This document shows positions 30,026-42,539 of a DNA stretch of 64,000 nt, piece after piece (the first letter of the stretch is position 1; each line of letters starts with the position of its first letter). This DNA is from Aquabacterium olei (GTDB lineage: Bacteria > Pseudomonadota > Gammaproteobacteria > Burkholderiales > Burkholderiaceae_C): contig NZ_CP029210.1 of the NCBI RefSeq assembly GCF_003100395.1, forward strand, positions 2,914,001-2,978,000, in the 5' to 3' direction. Under the pieces are notes generated by a model. That model did not search any database. It was not told the origin of the DNA and saw only the letters and a program-made list of their open reading frames with translations. Position numbers and translations under genes: made by a program.

Positions 30026-32070
30026 ATGTCCCTGGCCCCGGCCGCATCGCCTGACGACCCCTCGTCCGCTCCGCCATCCAGCCGCACCGCGCTGGAGCGG
30101 GTCTCCGCACGCGACGTGCTGTCGCGCAGCCGGCGGCTGATGGTCGGGCTGCTGGCGGTGCTGGCCATTCTGGGCGTCGGGGTGGTGAGCTACCGCGCCT
30201 CCTGGAACCAGGGCCTGGCAGGCATCCGGACCAACGCCAACCACCGACTGGACCTGTTTGCCTCGGCGCTGGAAGGCATGCTGAACCGGCTCGAGCACGT
30301 GCCGGCCACCATCCAGCTCAACCGCGACGTGGTGGCCCTGCTGCAGCCCCGCAGCGGCCCGGCTTCGGCCGATGCGGTCAACGGCTTCCTGCGCAAGCTC
30401 AATGCGCAACTGGGCAGCATGGCGGTCTACGTCATCAACGAGCGGGGCTATGTGGTCGCCTCCAGCAACGCCGGCGAGCCCCTGAGCTTCATCGGCGAGG
30501 ACCTGTCCTTCCGGCCCTACTTCATCGAGGCGCTGTCCGGTCAGGTCGGGCGCCACTTCGCCATCGGCCACACCAGCAAGCAACCTGGCTATTACCTCGC
30601 CAACCCCATCCGAGATCAGGGGCGGGTGATCGGCGTGGCGGTCATCAAGATCTCGCTCGCCCCCGTGGCCGAGGCCTGGTCGATGCTCGGGGTGCCGGCC
30701 TTCATCACGGACGACAACCAGGTCATCATCCTGTCGTCGCGCCCGGACTGGCTCTACCAGAGCGTGGGAGACCAGGGCCTCGACAAGGTCGTCGACTTCC
30801 AGATCCGGCAGCTGTACTTGAACACCCGGCCGCGCCGTTTTGCCGCCAGCACGGCGCTGCAAGGCGCCAGCAGCCCGGACGCCGCCGACGGCGTGCTGGT
30901 GCAGGGGCGCAGCCTGGGCGCGGGGCAGGGGCGCACGGTGCTGGCCCAGGCCAAGTCCTTGCCGAAGATGCACTGGCATCTGTGGGTCTTCACCGACGTC
31001 GACCCGGTGCGCAGCCAGGCCTTCACGGTGGGTCTGCTGTCGGCCGTGGCCGCGGGCTTTGTCGGCCTGCTGTGGCTGGCCCTGGCCCAGCGCCAGCGGC
31101 TGGTGCGACACAAGCTGGCGGCGCGCCACATGCTCGAGCGCGCCAACGCGCAACTCGAAGCCAAGGTGGCCCGCCGCACCAGCGCGCTGGCGCAGACCAA
31201 CGAGCGCCTGCGCCGCGAGGTGGCCGAGCGCATCCAGACCGAACAGAACCTGCGCGAAGCCCAGGACGAGCTGGTGCAGGCGGCCAAGCTCGCGGTCGTG
31301 GGGCAGATGTCGGCAGGAATCACGCACGAGCTGGCCCAGCCCATCGGCGCCATTCGCACGCTCTCGGGCAACTCGGCCGAGTTCCTCAAGCGGGGCGACC
31401 TGCCCACGGTGGACAGCAACCTCACGCTGATCAACCGGCTGGCCGACCAGATGGGCGACATCATCCAGTCGCTCAAGGCCTTTGCCCGCAAGGCGCCCGC
31501 GACGCCGGTGGCCACCGACATGGCCCAGGCGGTCAACAACGCGCTGCTGCTGTTCATGGCGCGCATCAAGAAGGACGGCATCACGCTGGTCAATGACTGC
31601 GTGGAAGGCCAGGCGCTGGTGTGGTGCGATCCGAACCGGCTCGAGCAGGTCGTCGTCAACCTCATCGGCAACGCGCTCGACGCGGTGCGCGATGCGCCCG
31701 AGCGCCGTGTGCACGTCTACACCGAGCACACTGGCAACCAGCGTGTGTGCCTGGTGGTGAGCGACAGCGGCTGCGGCATCCCGGCCGAACTGCTGCCCCG
31801 GATGTTCGAGCCGTTTTTCACCACCAAGCCGCGCGGCGTGGGCCTCGGTCTCGGCCTGCACATTTCGCGTGACATCATCCGGGCTTTCCGCGGCGAGTTG
31901 CGTGCCGAGAACCAGCCCGAGGGCGGCGCCCGCTTCATCGTCGAACTGCCCGAGCGCACCGATGCCGACGTGACGCCGCTGCCGCCCGGTTGGACCAGCG
32001 GGGGACTGCCCTCGCGCCGCCCTGCCGATCTGCCTCCGCCCCTGCCCGATTCCGACTCCCCGCCGCCGCC

Positions 32071-32074
<4 letters not shown>
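30026..32074 (+). CDS. Sensor histidine kinase, DctB/AauS-like
   Basis: Membrane sensor of 682 aa. A first membrane helix (about 37-57) and a second (about 332-352) flank a periplasmic double-CACHE-like domain (GYVVASSNAGEPLSFIGED, QPGYYLANPI). A coiled coil (RTSALAQTNERLRREVAERI) leads to the HisKA domain with MSAGITHELAQPIGAIR (His near 434), then the N, G1 and G2 boxes NLIGNALDAV, DSGCGIP and GVGLGLGLHIS. The Pro-rich tail is dispensable-looking. It overlaps the regulator gene by 4 bp. Position at the end of the glt locus suggests it senses acidic amino acids; C4-dicarboxylates are the alternative. Confidence 0.88.
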
Positions 32075-33426
<1,352 letters not shown>

Positions 33427-33429
33427 AGC

Positions 33430-33450
33430 GGCCCGCGCCGTGGCGCGGCC
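33430..33450. other. GC hairpin between convergent aauR-like gene and retropepsin gene
   Basis: GGCC(C)GCGCC-GT-GGCGCGGCC, a 9-bp stem with a bulged C that fills the 24-bp gap between the two stop codons. No T-run on either strand. Confidence 0.4.
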
Positions 33451-34101
33451 TCAGAAACGGCGCGTGAGCGTGAGCGTGTCGTTCTCGCGCTTCATCTGGA
33501 AGCGCGTCAGAAAGGTGTTGCCCAGCAGGATGTGGGGCATGGGCAGCGGCAGCACCGCCGCCTCGACGTTGTGCACCTCGACATCCTGGATGCGCACCGA
33601 AGTCAGCGTGACCCGGTAGCCGGTGACCGGCCCGTTGGCGGTGTTGCCGTAGATCTTCGGGCCGTTCTCGAACGCCAGGCCGAGCCGGCGGGCCTCCTCG
33701 GCGCTCATGGCGATCGACGTGGCGCCGGTGTCCACCATGAACTGCGTCGAGCGCCCGTTGATCTGACCGAGCGTGAGGAAATGGCCGCCCTGCCCCGCCG
33801 TCAGCACGATGTGCGTGCCACCGGCACTGCCACCGCGCCCCCCGATGCTGACAGGCGCACCGCCGAGCATCACCGTCTGCCGCTGACCGGCCACCTCGAC
33901 CACGGCGCGGTCGGAGGCCACGCTCACGACACGCACGCCCTGGTGGGTGTCGCCCGCGGCCAGCGCACGCGGCGCGCCACCGTTGACGACGAGCAGCACC
34001 TTGCTGCCCATGCCGCCCGTCATGGCGACGCTCTGGGCCTCGGCCGGACCCGCAGCCAGCGTCAGGCCAGCCACCAGACACCCCATCAGGCGCGCGCGCA
34101 C
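33451..34101 (-). CDS. Retropepsin-like aspartic protease (clan AA)
   Basis: Exported protein of 216 aa (211 aa if the ATG at 34086 is used instead of the GTG at 34101). After a signal peptide ending near AEA-QSV comes a region of small beta strands, then a single retropepsin domain with the catalytic triad residues in FMVDTGATSIAMS, a flap-like NTANGPVTGYRV and a C-terminal LLGNTFLTRF. Bacterial members act as homodimers. It lies 4 bp downstream of yajQ on the same strand. The substrate is unknown. Confidence 0.85.
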   Translation of the reverse strand: MRARLMGCLVAGLTLAAGPAEAQSVAMTGGMGSKVLLVVNGGAPRALAAGDTHQGVRVVSVASDRAVVEVAGQRQTVMLGGAPVSIGGRGGSAGGTHIVLTAGQGGHFLTLGQINGRSTQFMVDTGATSIAMSAEEARRLGLAFENGPKIYGNTANGPVTGYRVTLTSVRIQDVEVHNVEAAVLPLPMPHILLGNTFLTRFQMKRENDTLTLTRRF

Positions 34102-34105
34102 CCGA

Positions 34106-34594
34106 TCAGTCCCGGTAGTTGCCGAACGAGAACGGGTAATCCAGCTCCTTGCGGATCAGGCCCTGGGCCGCCTGCAGGTCGTCGAGCTTGTTGCCTTGCA
34201 CGCGCACCTCCTCGCCCTGGATGCTGGCGTTGACCTTCATCTTGCTGTCCTTGAGGACCTTGACGATCTTCTTGGCCAGTTCGGATTCGATGCCGGCCTT
34301 GACCTTCACGATCTGCTTGACCTTGTCGCCACCGATCTTTTCGACCTTGCCCACGTCCATGAAGCGGATGTCGACCTTCTGCTTGGTCAACTTGTTGTAG
34401 AGCACGTCGCGGACCTGGTCGATCTGGAAGTCGCTGTCACCGTAGACGACGATTTCCTTTTCCTTCTTCTTGAATTCGACGGCGGCGCTGGTGCCCTTGA
34501 AATCGAAGCGGGTGCCGATCTCCTTCTGGCTGGTGTTGACGGCGTTGTCAACGGCTTCCAGGTTGGGATCGAGCTTGGTGTCAAAACTGGGCAT
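34106..34594 (-). CDS. yajQ: YajQ family nucleotide/cyclic-di-GMP-binding protein
   Basis: Cytoplasmic protein of 162 aa with two ferredoxin-like halves. It starts [19 protein letters not shown], followed by TRFDFKG, and ends [14 protein letters not shown], which are near-universal YajQ landmarks. Family members bind nucleotides; in Xanthomonas a homologue binds cyclic di-GMP and acts with a transcription factor. The start at 34594 gives the exact family N-terminus. Divergent from murB with 34 bp between the start codons. Confidence 0.96.
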   Translation of the reverse strand: MPSFDTKLDPNLEAVDNAVNTSQKEIGTRFDFKGTSAAVEFKKKEKEIVVYGDSDFQIDQVRDVLYNKLTKQKVDIRFMDVGKVEKIGGDKVKQIVKVKAGIESELAKKIVKVLKDSKMKVNASIQGEEVRVQGNKLDDLQAAQGLIRKELDYPFSFGNYRD

Positions 34595-34628
34595 GGGAAT
34601 CTCTGTGGTTGTCTGCGAAAATTCTGCC

Positions 34629-35693
34629 ATGCCCACGTCCTCCGCCGCAGCCACTTTCGCCGAAACCCCACCGCCGCTCGATCTGGAGCGCGGTGCCAGC
34701 CTGCGCGCGTTCAACACGTTTGGGCTGCCCTGCGTGGCCACCACGCTGGTGCGCGTGCACAGCGAGGGCGACCTCAAGCGCGTCGTCAACGACCCGGAGC
34801 TGGGCCGCGCGCCCAAGTTCGTGCTGGGTGGCGGCAGCAACCTCGTGCTCACACGGGACGTCGATCGGTGCGTGCTGAAGGTCGAAATCCGCGGCCGCAA
34901 GGTGCTGGAGACCCGCGAGGACGCAGTGATCGTCGAAGTGGGCGCCGGCGAATCCTGGCACGACACCGTGCAATGGTGCCTGGACCACGACCTGCCCGGC
35001 CTGGAAAACATGGCGCTGATCCCCGGCACGGTGGGCGCCGCGCCGGTGCAGAACATCGGCGCCTACGGGGTGGAGCTGAAAGACCGCTTCGACTCGCTCG
35101 ATGCGGTGGACCTCATCACGGGCCGCACCGTCACGCTGACGGCCGAGCAATGCCACTTCGGTTACCGCGACTCGGTGTTCAAGCAGCACCTGGCCAACAA
35201 GAGCGTGATCACGCGCGTGCGCCTGCGCCTGCCGCGCCCCTGGGTGCCGGTGCTGGGCTACCTCGAGCTCGAACGCAAGATCGCCGAAACCGGCAACACG
35301 CACCCCACCGCCCGCCAGATCTTCGACTGGATCTGCGAGGTGCGTCGAGCCAAGCTCCCCGACCCGGCCGTGATCGGCAACGCCGGCAGCTTCTTCAAGA
35401 ACCCCGTGGTGACGGCCGAGCAGTGCCGCGACATCATCGGCCGAGACCCCGAGATCGTCCATTACCCGCTGGACGACGGCAGCTTCAAGCTGGCGGCCGG
35501 CTGGATGATCGACGCCTGTGGCTGGAAGGGCAAGTCCATCGGCCGCGCGGGCGTCTACGAGCGCCAGGCGCTGGTGCTCGTCAACCGCGGCGGGGCCAGC
35601 GGGGCCGAGGTGGTGACGCTCGCACGCGCCATCCAGGAAAGCGTCTACGGGCGATTCGGCATCCGGCTGGAGCCGGAGCCCGTCGTGCTCTGA
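34629..35693 (+). CDS. murB: UDP-N-acetylenolpyruvoylglucosamine reductase
   Basis: FAD enzyme of 354 aa that reduces UDP-GlcNAc-enolpyruvate to UDP-MurNAc in peptidoglycan synthesis. FAD-binding segments [10 protein letters not shown] and [15 protein letters not shown] are present, with the catalytic Ser in [11 protein letters not shown] and a terminal Glu in the [10 protein letters not shown] segment. The length and the YRDSVFK motif fit the E. coli (type I) form. A GAAAAT hexamer at -12 to -7 of the ATG may be a leaderless -10. A terminator follows at 35732. Confidence 0.96.
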   Translation: MPTSSAAATFAETPPPLDLERGASLRAFNTFGLPCVATTLVRVHSEGDLKRVVNDPELGRAPKFVLGGGSNLVLTRDVDRCVLKVEIRGRKVLETREDAVIVEVGAGESWHDTVQWCLDHDLPGLENMALIPGTVGAAPVQNIGAYGVELKDRFDSLDAVDLITGRTVTLTAEQCHFGYRDSVFKQHLANKSVITRVRLRLPRPWVPVLGYLELERKIAETGNTHPTARQIFDWICEVRRAKLPDPAVIGNAGSFFKNPVVTAEQCRDIIGRDPEIVHYPLDDGSFKLAAGWMIDACGWKGKSIGRAGVYERQALVLVNRGGASGAEVVTLARAIQESVYGRFGIRLEPEPVVL

Positions 35694-35731
35694 GGAGCGC
35701 GCGGCGTGGCGCATCCGAGGCGACAACGACA

Positions 35732-35755
35732 AGGGGCGCCGAAGCGCCCCTCTTT
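35732..35755 (+). terminator. Rho-independent terminator after murB
   Basis: AGGGGCGC-CGAA-GCGCCCCT forms an 8-bp stem followed by CTTT. It sits between convergent murB and ppnP and may also end the argG-ppnP transcript. Confidence 0.75.
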
Positions 35756-35798
35756 CAGCCTGAGCCGTGTACGCCCCGCGCCACGGCCCCGTGCCGGA

Positions 35799-36116
35799 TC
35801 AGCCGAAGTGGCAGATGTAGTGGTAGGGCTCGCCTTCCACCTTGATCTCGAACGACGAGTTGCCCGGCACATTGAAGCTCTCGCCAGCGGCGTACGTCTT
35901 CCACTCGTCAGAGCCGGCCAGCTTGATGGTGGCCTTGCCGGCGACGGTTTCCATGATCTCCGGCGCGCCCGTGTTGAAGGTCAGCGTGGCGGGCAGGATG
36001 ACGCCAACCGACTTGCGGGTGCCGTCGGTCAGGGTCACGGTGTGCGAGACGCACTTGCCGTCGAAGTACACATTGGCTTGCGTGGCAACGCTGCCAGCGA
36101 GGGTCGTGGTGGTCAT
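35799..36116 (-). CDS. ppnP: Pyrimidine/purine nucleoside phosphorylase PpnP (DUF1255)
   Basis: Single small cupin of 105 aa. The family landmarks [29 protein letters not shown] and the C-terminal [16 protein letters not shown] are present. PpnP splits nucleosides with phosphate into base and ribose-1-phosphate with broad specificity. It lies 26 bp downstream of argG on the same strand. No functional tie to arginine synthesis is evident. Confidence 0.93.
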   Translation of the reverse strand: MTTTTLAGSVATQANVYFDGKCVSHTVTLTDGTRKSVGVILPATLTFNTGAPEIMETVAGKATIKLAGSDEWKTYAAGESFNVPGNSSFEIKVEGEPYHYICHFG

Positions 36117-36142
36117 GCGGATGTCCAGTTCAGGTTTGGCGA

Positions 36143-37582
<1,440 letters not shown>

Positions 37583-37716
37583 GGTGAGGTGGTACAGAGG
37601 TGGGAAACCTGCGATTTTAGTGCGCGCACGCGTAGCCCATCGCAACGGCCGAACGGAGCAGGAGCTCGACCGCATCGGCGGCCTCACCCAGCGCGCTTTT
37701 CACCCATCTTTACGGC

Positions 37717-37772
37717 CCCTGTACAGGGCCCGTGTCGGCGCGCCGACCGGCCCTTGCGTTGAACCCTTCAAC
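37717..37772 (+). promoter_or_regulatory. Two palindromes upstream of the glycine-zipper gene
   Basis: A perfect 12-bp palindrome CCCTGTACAGGG (37717-37728) and an inverted repeat GTTGAA-CCC-TTCAAC (37758-37772) lie 87 and 45 bp before the start codon at 37804. Either could be an operator or an RNA hairpin. No T-run follows, so they are not terminators. Confidence 0.4.
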
Positions 37773-37803
37773 GGGCGCCCGCCCGGCCCTTCAGGAGTAG
37801 ACG

Positions 37804-38517
37804 ATGACAAGCCGCATGCACACCCCGCGCTCGTTTCTGGCCCTGGCATGCATGGCCGTGGCGGCCGGTGCGGCCTGCGCCGGGCCGGCCGTCGGCACGG
37901 TGGTTGGCGTGCCCTCCACCACCAGCACCATGGTGCAGGCGCGCGTCGTTGCGGCGACGCCCGTCGTGGCCCAGGTGACCACACCACGCCAGATCTGCCG
38001 CGACGAACAGCAGGCGGTGGCCGCGCAAGGCACGGGCGCAGGCGCCCTCATGGGCGCGATTGCGGGCGGCGCCATGGGCAACGCAGTCGGCAAGGGATCG
38101 GGCAATGCACTGGCCACCGGCATCGGCATCATCGGTGGCGCCATCCTGGGCGACAAGGTCGAGACCAATGGCAAGTCCGGCCTGCAGACGGTGCGCCGCT
38201 GCGAGCAGCAGAACGCGTACGAGCAGCGCGTCATCGCCTACAACGTCGTCTATGAGTACAACGGCCAGCAGTTCAGCACACAGATGACTCAGGAGCCCGG
38301 CCCGACCATCCCGATTCAGGTCACGCTGGCCCCGGCCGGGGCGATGCCGCCGGGCGTGATGACCGCCCCGGTCGAGACCGAGATGGTGATCGAACCGCCT
38401 CCGCCGGTCGTGCGCTACGCCCCACCCGTGCGTTATGCACCGCCGACGGTGGTGTATCCCGGCACGTGGTGGTGGGGCCCCCCCGGTCCGTATGGCGGCC
38501 ACCGCCACCGGTGGTGA
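37804..38517 (+). CDS. Glycine-zipper 2TM domain envelope protein
   Basis: Exported protein of 237 aa. The signal peptide (FLALACMAVAAGAACAG) is followed by a glycine-zipper segment GTGAGALMGAIAGGAMGNAVG with a second GIGIIGGAILGDKVE stretch, related to the outer-membrane lipoprotein SlyB/RcsF-like group. A central region has two Cys (RRCEQQ and RQICRDE). The C-terminus is Pro/Tyr-rich with repeated RYAPP, and ends GGHRHRW. No lipobox Cys is placed for acylation with confidence. AGGAG precedes the ATG. Function unknown. Confidence 0.8.
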   Translation: MTSRMHTPRSFLALACMAVAAGAACAGPAVGTVVGVPSTTSTMVQARVVAATPVVAQVTTPRQICRDEQQAVAAQGTGAGALMGAIAGGAMGNAVGKGSGNALATGIGIIGGAILGDKVETNGKSGLQTVRRCEQQNAYEQRVIAYNVVYEYNGQQFSTQMTQEPGPTIPIQVTLAPAGAMPPGVMTAPVETEMVIEPPPPVVRYAPPVRYAPPTVVYPGTWWWGPPGPYGGHRHRW

Positions 38518-38523
38518 TTGCGG

Positions 38524-39699
38524 TCAATCGAACAGGCGGGCCTGTCCCGCGGCGGCATTCCGGCCCGGCGGCGCCCGGAAGGGTTGCACATCCAGCACGG
38601 GCGGGCGCCCATCGACGCCATGGCGCGCGGCTGCCTTGCGCACGCGCTGGCGGATCAGGTCGGCCCAGATGCCGGCGCCCTTCATGCGCCGGGCAAAGTC
38701 GGCTTCGTAGTCCCGCCCGCCGTGCAGTTCACGGATGCGGGCCATGATGCGCTCGGCCTTGTCGGGCACATGGTCGGCCAGCCAGCCCTGAAACAGCGGG
38801 TTCACCTCCCAGGGCAGGCGCACCACGGTGTAGTGAATGCTGGCGGCCCCGGCCTGCGCAGCCGCTTCGATGATGCGCTCGATCTCCGGCTCGTTAAGGA
38901 AGGGAATGATGGGCGCGACGTTGACCCCCACCGGCACGCCCGCTGCCGCAAGCCGCCGCACGGTCTCCAGTCGCCGCCACGGCGCTGCGGCGCGAGGCTC
39001 CAGCCTGAGCGACAGGCCCGCATCCAAGCTCGTGATGCTCACCATCACGTAGACCTGCTTGCGGTCGGCAGCCCGCGCCAGCAGGTCGATGTCGCGCTCC
39101 ACACCGCTGGACTTGGTGACGATGGTGTAGGGATGCCGACAGGCATCGAGCACCTCCAGCACCTGCCGGGTCAGGCGCCATTCGCGCTCCACGGGTTGGT
39201 AGGCGTCGGTGGCCGAGCCGATCTGGATGGGACTCGGCTGATAGCCCGGCCGGGCCAGTTCGCGCTGCAACGCCTGGGCCGCGTTGACCTTGGCGATCAG
39301 CCGCGTCTCGAAATCCAGCCCCGGTGAGAGGTTCAGGTAGCTGTGCGTGGGCCGCGCGTAGCAGTAGATACAGCCGTGCTCGCAGCCGCGGTAGGGGTTG
39401 ATGGCCCAGGTGAAGGGGATGTCGGGGGAATCGTTGCGAGACAGGATGGTGCGGGCCGTCTCGGCCTGGCATGTGGTGGGCTGCACCGCCGGCGGGGCCT
39501 CGAACGGATCATCGGTCTTTTGATCATCCGAGCGCAGAGCTGGCTGCCACTGCATGGGCTCCCAGCCGGTCTGATCGCGCTCGCGCGTACGGGCCTCGAA
39601 GCGATGCGCCAGCCGCGTGGCCGTGCCGCGGCCCTTGACGGGCGCGGCCGCCCGCCGGGCATCCGGGAACGCGTCAGACGGGGGAACGGGCTTGGGCAT
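38524..39699 (-). CDS. PA0069 family radical SAM protein (SplB-related)
   Basis: Cytoplasmic Fe-S protein of 391 aa. The radical SAM cluster motif CxxxCxxC is in NPYRGCEHGCIYCYARP, and the family N-terminal motif KGRGTATRLAHRFE is present at about 23-36. SPGLDFETRLIAKVNAA and TKSSGVERDIDLL are further landmarks. The family is distantly related to spore photoproduct lyase, but its activity is not established. The only reasonable start, ATG at 39699, coincides with the edge of a near-perfect LexA box, so the gene is probably SOS-induced. Confidence 0.88.
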   Translation of the reverse strand: MPKPVPPSDAFPDARRAAAPVKGRGTATRLAHRFEARTRERDQTGWEPMQWQPALRSDDQKTDDPFEAPPAVQPTTCQAETARTILSRNDSPDIPFTWAINPYRGCEHGCIYCYARPTHSYLNLSPGLDFETRLIAKVNAAQALQRELARPGYQPSPIQIGSATDAYQPVEREWRLTRQVLEVLDACRHPYTIVTKSSGVERDIDLLARAADRKQVYVMVSITSLDAGLSLRLEPRAAAPWRRLETVRRLAAAGVPVGVNVAPIIPFLNEPEIERIIEAAAQAGAASIHYTVVRLPWEVNPLFQGWLADHVPDKAERIMARIRELHGGRDYEADFARRMKGAGIWADLIRQRVRKAAARHGVDGRPPVLDVQPFRAPPGRNAAAGQARLFD

Positions 39700-39718
39700 A
39701 CTGTATTTTCATACAGTA
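39699..39718 (-). promoter_or_regulatory. LexA (SOS) box overlapping radical SAM gene start
   Basis: TACTGTATTTTCATACAGTA carries the LexA core CTGT-N8-ACAG and matches the E. coli consensus TACTGTATATATATACAGTA at 17 of 20 positions. It is the only LexA box of this quality noticed in the window. It overlaps the first base of the start codon and very likely the -10 region. Confidence 0.85.
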
Positions 39719-39746
39719 TCGCGCGCTGCGCAAACCCCTTCGCCCG

Positions 39747-40493
39747 TCAGGACCAGCTGACGCTCGCCGAGAACACATACCCCGCGCCATACACCGTCTT
39801 GATGATGCGCGGGTCCATCGGGTCGATCTCGATCTTGCGGCGCAGCCGCGAGATGCGCACGTCGATGCTGCGGTCCATGGGCGAGAGGCCACGGTGGCCG
39901 ACCAGTTGCTCGCGGCTGAGGATCTGGTGGGGGCGTTCGAGAAACGTCCGCAGCACCTGCACCTCGGCCACGCCCAGCACATGCTCGGTGCCGTCTTCCG
40001 CGCGCAGGATGTTGGCGGCGCAGTCCAGCGTCCAGCCGGCAAACGAGGCCAGCCGGCGCGCCGAGCCCACGGCCGTCCCCGTATGGGGCGCCCGCCGACG
40101 CAGGATGCTGCGCACCCGCGCCACCAGTTCACGCGGCTCGAACGGCTTGGTCACGTAGTCATCGCCGCCCAGTTCCAGCCCCATCACGCGGTCCACCGTG
40201 TGGCCGCGGCCGGTCAGGATCAGCACCCCGGCATGCGACTGCAGGGCGATCTGGCGCACCAGTTCGATCCCGTCCATGTCAGGCAGGCCGAGGTCGACGA
40301 TGCACAGGTCGGGTCGCGTGGTCTGCAGGCGGCGCAACACCGCCGCCCCGGTTCCGAAGGCTTCGGCCAGAAAGCCGAACTCGGTCAGCACATGCGTCAG
40401 CAGGCGGGCGATCGACAGGTCGTCGTCGACGATGTAGATCAGCGCCGGTGCCTGGCCGTCCTGCTCCGCTGTGGGAAGGTGTGGCTCGCTCAT
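39747..40493 (-). CDS. OmpR-family response regulator
   Basis: Two-domain regulator of 248 aa. The receiver has an acidic pocket (YIVDDDLSIARLL), a phospho-Asp in LCIVDLGLPDMDG, and the conserved Thr/Lys (LILTGRG, YVTKPFEPREL). The C-terminal winged helix shows LGVAEVQVLRTFLERP and RSIDVRISRLRRKIE with the terminal wing YGAGYVFS. It overlaps the hybrid kinase stop by 4 bp (ATGA), so it is the cognate partner. It may control the divergent acyl-CoA/acetate genes. Confidence 0.92.
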   Translation of the reverse strand: MSEPHLPTAEQDGQAPALIYIVDDDLSIARLLTHVLTEFGFLAEAFGTGAAVLRRLQTTRPDLCIVDLGLPDMDGIELVRQIALQSHAGVLILTGRGHTVDRVMGLELGGDDYVTKPFEPRELVARVRSILRRRAPHTGTAVGSARRLASFAGWTLDCAANILRAEDGTEHVLGVAEVQVLRTFLERPHQILSREQLVGHRGLSPMDRSIDVRISRLRRKIEIDPMDPRIIKTVYGAGYVFSASVSWS

Positions 40494-42454
40494 ACAGTGA
40501 GCTCCTCGATGGCAGCAGCCAGTTCGCTGGTGGTGAAGGGCTTGGCCAACAAGGGCAAGTCGGTCAGGGTGTCGATGCCGGGCGCGTACCCGCTCATCAG
40601 CAGCACCTGCTGGGCCTGGCCGCGTTCCCGCGCCTGACGGGCCAGGGCACGGCCGTCGATCTCGCCGGGCATCATGATGTCGGACAGCAGCAGCGTGATG
40701 CCGCTCATCTGCGCCAGGATCTCCTGGGCCTCGTGACCGTTGGCGGCCTCGATCACGGCAAAGCCCAGGTCCAGCAGGCTGCGCCGCACCACCTTGCGCA
40801 CGTCCCCGTCGTCCTCGACGAGCAGCGCCACACCGCGGCGCGCACTACCGGGCACATGGCCCGGTTCGTCCAGCGCGGGCAGCTCGGCCGGGGCCTCGGT
40901 GGCGGGCAGCCACAGGCTCACCGTGGTGCCCTGCCCCGGGGCGCTGCGCACGTCCACCGCACCGCCAGACTGCCGAACGAAGCCATACACCATGGCCATG
41001 CCCAGCCCGGTGCCACTGCCGTGCCGCTTGGTGGTGAAGAAGGGCTCGAACACACGCGCCAGTGTGGCGGCATCCATGCCGACCCCCTGGTCCTGCACCT
41101 CGATGCAGACATGCGGACCGGTCTGCAGTTGCAGCGCACGCGCCCGCGGGCCATCCAGATCACTGCACCGCGCACGCACGTCAATGCGGCCGCTGCCGGG
41201 CGTGGCATCGCGCGCATTCAGGATCAGGTTGACCAGCGCGTTCTCGAGCTGCGTGGCGTCCACCCAGGTCCACGCGGCGTCGTCGCCCGCGTGGGCCTGC
41301 AGCGTGAGGCAGGCCGGCAGCGCAGGCCGCACCAGGCGCACCACCGACGACACCAGGGCGCCGACATCGACGGCGGCAGCCTGCAGCGGCTGCTGCCGCG
41401 CAAACGTCATCAGGCCGCGGATCAGCTCGGCGCCACGGCGCGCGGCCGCCACGGCGGGCTGCGTGAACTCGCTCACCAGTTGATCCTGTGGCCGCGCATC
41501 GCCCAGCGCCGCCAGGTTGCCGATGATGACGGTGAGGATGTTGTTGAAGTCGTGGGCCAGGCCACCCGCGAGCTGGCCCATGGCCTCCATTTTCTGGGCG
41601 CGCTCGATCAGCGCCTGCGAACGCTTCTGCTCGGTCACATCGAAGGTCAGCTCGAAGCAGCCCACCACCTCGCCATCGGCCGTGCGGTCGGGGATGAGCG
41701 TGGTGCGCACCGACAGCGTCTCGCCCTGGATGGTGTGCAGCTCGTAGTCGAAGGTGACGGACTCGCCAGCCAGCGCCCGCTTCACATTGGGCTTGATGCC
41801 TTCGTAGACCTCGGGGCCCAGGAAGGCACGCGCACTCACGCGCTCCGGTCGCTTCGGGTCCAGCCCGAACCAGTCCTGGTAGCCGCGGTTGATGTACTCG
41901 TAGCCTCGGTCGCGCCGGAAGTAAGCCACAAGCGCCGGGATGGAGTCGGTCACCAGCCGCATCTGCTGCTCGCTGCGCTGCAACTCGGCGGTACGGGACC
42001 GCACGCGCGACTCCAGCTCGAGGTTGGCCTGCCGCAGCGCCTGCTCGGTGCGGCGCTGCTCGGTCACGTCCGAATACAGCGTGACGAAGCCGTGCCCCGG
42101 CAAGGGTTGGCCCGTGATGCGCAGGATGCGGCCGTCGGGCCGCGTGCGCTCGATGTCATGCGGCAGGAACTTGAGGGCGAGGTCGACACGCCGGCGCACG
42201 GCTTCGTCTTCGGGCTCGTCGCCGTACTCGCCACGGCGGGCGTTGTAGCGGATGAAGTCCTCGAAGGGCGCGCCGATGCGCGTCATCTCGGGTGGGAACG
42301 AGAGCAGCTCCAGAAAGGCCCGGTTCCAGGCCACCAGGTGCAACGAGGCGTCGAAGACCGTCAGGCCCTGGTCGAGCAGATCCAGACCGGCCTGCAGCGT
42401 CTGCTGCCGCCAGCTGCCGCCATCGGCAGGGGAAGAGGGGGGGGTGGCCGTCAC
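40490..42454 (-). CDS. PAS-containing hybrid sensor histidine kinase
   Basis: Soluble hybrid kinase of about 654 aa with two PAS domains (AGLDLLDQGLTVFD and IPALVAYFRRDRGYEYINRG), a HisKA domain (MGQLAGGLAHDFNNILT), HATPase boxes (NALVNLILNARDA, DQGVGMD, GLGMAMVYGF) and a C-terminal receiver (LLVEDDGDVRKV, LLSDIMMPGEIDG). There is no membrane segment. A GTG start at 42454 is chosen because GAGGAG lies 6 nt upstream; the frame is also open to 42559. It is cotranscribed with the regulator downstream. Confidence 0.88.
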   Translation of the reverse strand: MTATPPSSPADGGSWRQQTLQAGLDLLDQGLTVFDASLHLVAWNRAFLELLSFPPEMTRIGAPFEDFIRYNARRGEYGDEPEDEAVRRRVDLALKFLPHDIERTRPDGRILRITGQPLPGHGFVTLYSDVTEQRRTEQALRQANLELESRVRSRTAELQRSEQQMRLVTDSIPALVAYFRRDRGYEYINRGYQDWFGLDPKRPERVSARAFLGPEVYEGIKPNVKRALAGESVTFDYELHTIQGETLSVRTTLIPDRTADGEVVGCFELTFDVTEQKRSQALIERAQKMEAMGQLAGGLAHDFNNILTVIIGNLAALGDARPQDQLVSEFTQPAVAAARRGAELIRGLMTFARQQPLQAAAVDVGALVSSVVRLVRPALPACLTLQAHAGDDAAWTWVDATQLENALVNLILNARDATPGSGRIDVRARCSDLDGPRARALQLQTGPHVCIEVQDQGVGMDAATLARVFEPFFTTKRHGSGTGLGMAMVYGFVRQSGGAVDVRSAPGQGTTVSLWLPATEAPAELPALDEPGHVPGSARRGVALLVEDDGDVRKVVRRSLLDLGFAVIEAANGHEAQEILAQMSGITLLLSDIMMPGEIDGRALARQARERGQAQQVLLMSGYAPGIDTLTDLPLLAKPFTTSELAAAIEELTV

Positions 42455-42539
42455 GCTGTCTCCTCGTGGGCGGGCCTCGGACGGGCCCTTTGACTGCTGG
42501 ATTCTAGGCAGCAACGGGCCGGATCGCCGGCCACGACCG

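Noticed and set aside
28607..31861. A minus-strand open frame of 1084 codons opposite the glutamate dehydrogenase and sensor kinase genes
   Set aside because: It spans two recognised plus-strand genes and their junction, and its composition is that of an antisense frame.
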